From positions 1 through 8,271 of the forward strand of contig JAQVAO010000020.1 of assembly GCA_028690755.1 (NCBI GenBank): 8,271 nucleotides of DNA, given 5' to 3'. Below are positions 6,442-8,271 of this stretch, one piece after another. The notes under the pieces were generated by a model. That model made no database searches, was not told the origin of the DNA, and worked only from the letters and a program-made list of their open reading frames with translations. Each line of letters opens with the position of its first letter. Position 1 is the stretch's first letter. The translations under genes were made by a program, and so were the position numbers. This DNA comes from Patescibacteria group bacterium (GTDB lineage: Bacteria; Patescibacteriota; UBA1384; XYA2-FULL-43-10; CAINNR01).

Positions 6442-7371
6442 ATGAAAACAAAAAAGATTTTTTACAAAGACCAAGTTCTTGTTGTTAACCAACGTGGTGG
6501 TGGGATTGCGGAGTACTATTTAAGCTCAGGATCGAAACGAACAGATATTATTTTTGGTTATAGCGACGAAGATAAATATGCCGGCAGCATGGGAGATGTT
6601 CTTTCTCCTTTCCCCGGCAGAGTTGAAAATGGCGAATACACTTTTTATGGTGAGAAGAATAGAATCATCGGCCTATCGGACCCAGGGAAGAATCCTTGTC
6701 ATCCGTTTGTAAAATATCTTGATTGGGATTTGGAATTAATCGACGAGAATCATTTGCGGGCAAGATTGCAATTCAAAAATGGTTCCAGTCATGATTATGG
6801 CTATCCATATTCGCTCAGTTACAAGATTGATTATGAGCTGAATAATTTCGGTCTTATTATAAAAACACTAGTAAAAAATATCGGAGAAAAGGTGGCCCCT
6901 TTTGGTCTCGGTTTCCATCCGTATTTTTCTTTTTCTGGCCAGATCGATGAAATTAAATTGAAAATTCCAGCGAAAAAAATGGTTGATTTTGATCATGATT
7001 TAAAACCAACAGGTAAATTTACCGAGATTAAAGATTCAAATCTGGATTTTTCTCGGAATAAAAAAATTGGAAGCAAGAAAATTGATAATTGTTTTTTTGA
7101 TCTTGATTTTGATCAAGATCAGGTCGCAAAAACCAAACTTACATCTTCCGATGGTATAAAAGAAATTACTATTTGGCAGGATAGTAATTTCCCCTACTTG
7201 CAGGTATACACCGGAGACAACATGAAAATCAGCCAATATTTACGACGGGCAGTTGCAATTGAGCCGATGAGCTGTTGCGGTTATGCAGCCAATGTTCCGG
7301 ACATGGGTCTAATTGAGCTACAACCTATGGGTGAATTCTTCGGTTCTTGGGGTGTTAATTGCAATTTTTAA
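6442..7371 (+). CDS. galM: Aldose 1-epimerase family protein
   Basis: This cytoplasmic mutarotase-fold enzyme is expected to interconvert alpha and beta anomers of an aldose or sugar phosphate; the exact sugar is not readable. From ATG 6442 the product has 309 residues, normal for the family. Family landmarks are SPFPGRVENGEYTF (55-68, with Arg60), His87 in CHPFVKYLDW, His159 in GLGFHPYFSF, and Glu274 in VAIEPMSCCGYAAN, matching the two His and the catalytic Glu of GalM. The C-terminus LQPMGEFFGSWGV is typical. Odd point: His87 is followed by Pro where relatives usually have Gly. The same frame is open to an ATG at 6355 inside secA. I reject that start because homology begins after 6442, ten bases past the secA stop. 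No good Shine-Dalgarno is visible, so translation is probably coupled to secA. The symbol galM marks the family, not a proven galactose role. Confidence 0.9.
   Translation: MKTKKIFYKDQVLVVNQRGGGIAEYYLSSGSKRTDIIFGYSDEDKYAGSMGDVLSPFPGRVENGEYTFYGEKNRIIGLSDPGKNPCHPFVKYLDWDLELIDENHLRARLQFKNGSSHDYGYPYSLSYKIDYELNNFGLIIKTLVKNIGEKVAPFGLGFHPYFSFSGQIDEIKLKIPAKKMVDFDHDLKPTGKFTEIKDSNLDFSRNKKIGSKKIDNCFFDLDFDQDQVAKTKLTSSDGIKEITIWQDSNFPYLQVYTGDNMKISQYLRRAVAIEPMSCCGYAANVPDMGLIELQPMGEFFGSWGVNCNF
7098..7121. repeat. Perfect 10-base inverted repeat inside the epimerase gene
   Basis: TGATCTTGAT (7098-7107) and ATCAAGATCA (7112-7121) are exact reverse complements around a 4-base loop, TTTG. It lies in the coding stretch for FDLDFDQDQ, so alternating GAT (Asp) codons account for much of it. 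There is no following T-run. A protein-binding or RNA role is possible but unsupported. Confidence 0.7.
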
Positions 7372-7384
7372 TCATTGAAAAAAA

Positions 7385-7393
7385 TGCTATAAT
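7385..7393 (+). promoter_or_regulatory. Candidate gpmI promoter, perfect extended -10
   Basis: TGCTATAAT matches the extended -10 consensus TG-N-TATAAT at every position, eight bases of it fixed by consensus. It sits in the 46-base gap between the epimerase and gpmI genes. A start near 7400 would give a leader of about 18 bases containing the ribosome binding site. No -35 hexamer is well placed: TTGAAA at 7375 is only 7 bases away and TTGCAA at 7359 is 23 bases away. Extended -10 promoters often work without one. Confidence 0.65.
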
Positions 7394-7408
7394 ACTATCA
7401 GTTAATCG

Positions 7409-7414
7409 AGGAGG
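7409..7414 (+). promoter_or_regulatory. Shine-Dalgarno that decides the gpmI TTG start
   Basis: AGGAGG within GAGGAGGGG ends three bases before TTG 7418. The same AGGAGG-N3 arrangement precedes the hpf ATG, and serS has AGGAG-N4, which is the same register. The next in-frame ATG, at 7442, lies inside the conserved metal-binding strand (MDGWG) and is too late to be the start. Confidence 0.85.
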
Positions 7415-7417
7415 GGT

Positions 7418-8271
7418 TTGAAAAGAGTTCTACTTGTAATAATGGACGGTTGGGGCCTTTCGCCTTTGAAGGAAGGCAATGCTACTTATTCTGCGAAAAC
7501 TCCGAATCTCGACTGGGTTTATGGTAATTATCCCAAGACTGCAATTTCGGCCTCAGGTATTGATGTCGGTGTTTCTGCTGATGAGGTTGGCAATTCTGAA
7601 GTAGGTCACCTAAATTTAGGTTCTGGTCGAGTTGTTTGGGAGAGTTTGCCTAGAATCGACCAGTCAATCACCAAAGGTGATTTTGCCAAAAACAAAAATT
7701 TAATCTCGGTTTTGGATCGTGTCAGATCAAACGGATCGAGCCTTCATCTCTTTGGCCTCTGTTCGGCCGGAGGAGTTCATTCAAGTATAGATCACCTCTA
7801 TGCTTTCTTGCGATCAGCCAAAGAACGAGGGGTTGAGAAGGTATATATTCATATGGTGACTGATGGGCGTGATACTGCACCGAAGGTTGCTCTTGAGGAT
7901 GTAAAATTAATAGAGGCGAAAATTGCTGAGATTGGTGCTGGGAAAATCGCAACAATTATCGGTCGATTTTATGCAATGGATCGTGATAAACATTATGAAC
8001 GAACCTCAAAATCTTATAATTTGATGGTCTTGGGGCAAGGTGATCAGTATAAGACAGCAGGAGAAGCGATCGAGGCAAATTATCGGGCTGGGGCTGATGA
8101 TGAAAAAATTGGCTCATGTTTGATAGATTCGAATGGGATTATTAGGCCTGGAGATGGTCTCATATTTATTAACTTCCGCTCTGATCGCATGCGGCAAATG
8201 CTCTCAGCTTTTGAAAATGACAGTGTTTCAGAATTTCAACGACAGAAAGTTAATAATTTGGCGATGGTTAC
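7418..8271 (+). CDS. gpmI: 2,3-bisphosphoglycerate-independent phosphoglycerate mutase (N-terminal part, cut by the window edge)
   Basis: This manganese-dependent cytoplasmic enzyme interconverts 3- and 2-phosphoglycerate in lower glycolysis. It starts at TTG, chosen because the frame then reads KRVLLVIMDGWG, the expected first strand, with AGGAGG just upstream. The 284 visible residues are a bit over half of a usual 510-550-residue enzyme; the rest lies beyond the right edge. Visible landmarks are the metal-binding Asp10 in DGWG, the phosphate-accepting Ser60 in GNSEVGHLNLGSGR (58-71), SAGGVHSSIDH (116-126) with His121, DGRDTAP (149-155), GRFYAMDRDKHYER (182-195) and FRSDRMRQM (253-261). The relative Thr-Ala-Pro in place of the common Thr-Pro-Pro is a mild variation. 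It is preceded by its own extended -10 promoter, so it may be expressed independently of secA and the epimerase, although read-through is likely because no terminator separates them. Confidence 0.96.
   Translation, partial: MKRVLLVIMDGWGLSPLKEGNATYSAKTPNLDWVYGNYPKTAISASGIDVGVSADEVGNSEVGHLNLGSGRVVWESLPRIDQSITKGDFAKNKNLISVLDRVRSNGSSLHLFGLCSAGGVHSSIDHLYAFLRSAKERGVEKVYIHMVTDGRDTAPKVALEDVKLIEAKIAEIGAGKIATIIGRFYAMDRDKHYERTSKSYNLMVLGQGDQYKTAGEAIEANYRAGADDEKIGSCLIDSNGIIRPGDGLIFINFRSDRMRQMLSAFENDSVSEFQRQKVNNLAMV

Noticed and set aside
119..7371. Recoded UGA (code 25, as in Gracilibacteria)
   Set aside because: No gene contains an in-frame TGA, conserved glycines are coded by GGN, and all complete genes end in TAA, so the standard bacterial code explains the window.
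7356..7384. Terminator after the epimerase gene
   Set aside because: Only a short palindrome (AATTGCAATT) and A/T runs are present, with no stable stem before a T-run, so I do not call one.
7375..7393. TTGAAA (7375-7380) as the -35 partner of TATAAT (7388-7393)
   Set aside because: The spacer would be 7 bases, far from the 16-18 needed. The promoter is better read as an extended -10 element alone.
119..8271. A novel defence, mobile or biosynthetic system spanning the genes
   Set aside because: Every gene except the GNAT belongs to a well-known housekeeping family with intact motifs. No repeats, integrase, transposase or unfamiliar multi-gene set is visible.

Overview
This is an 8.3 kb stretch of compact, AT-rich bacterial chromosome with every recognisable gene on the + strand. 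It is a housekeeping neighbourhood: lysyl-tRNA synthetase (lysS), a small GNAT acetyltransferase, seryl-tRNA synthetase (serS), a short ribosome hibernation factor (hpf), the secretion motor secA, an aldose 1-epimerase, and the first half of cofactor-independent phosphoglycerate mutase (gpmI), which runs off the right edge. I see no mobile element, CRISPR array, tRNA, rRNA or defence island, and no convincing new multi-gene system.

The most likely source is a small-genome uncultivated bacterium of the Patescibacteria (Candidate Phyla Radiation) type. This is inference from tight gene packing (gaps of -1, 1, 21 and 10 bases inside the gene groups), a small insertion in the first nucleotide-binding domain of SecA ahead of the conserved KEAYACDITYG stretch, a shortened LysRS, and the general sequence style. 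All six complete genes end in TAA and none has an in-frame TGA, so nothing points to the recoded UGA=Gly lineages. A marker-gene phylogeny would be needed to settle the lineage.

Layout. Bases 1-118 hold the lysS leader and perhaps the tail of an unidentified upstream gene. Bases 119-3625 look like one transcription unit, lysS-GNAT-serS-hpf: lysS and the GNAT gene share one base (TAATG), serS starts one base after the GNAT stop, and hpf follows 21 bases after serS. Bases 3626-3752 are the largest internal gap. They hold a promoter-like pair with an extended -10, then a long AU-rich stem-loop with a T-rich tail directly in front of secA, whose start has no Shine-Dalgarno sequence. secA and the epimerase gene are 10 bases apart and probably cotranscribed. 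A perfect extended -10 box and a strong AGGAGG then introduce gpmI at a TTG start.

Function. Four genes serve translation and its idling (charging of Lys and Ser tRNAs, a possible modifying acetyltransferase, ribosome hibernation), one drives protein export, and two serve sugar metabolism (anomer interconversion and the 3-PG to 2-PG step of glycolysis). The observations most worth following up are the secA leader, the roughly 35-residue deletion between motifs 2 and 3 of LysRS, and the short HPF with a basic tail in the hpf-secA gene order familiar from Firmicutes.
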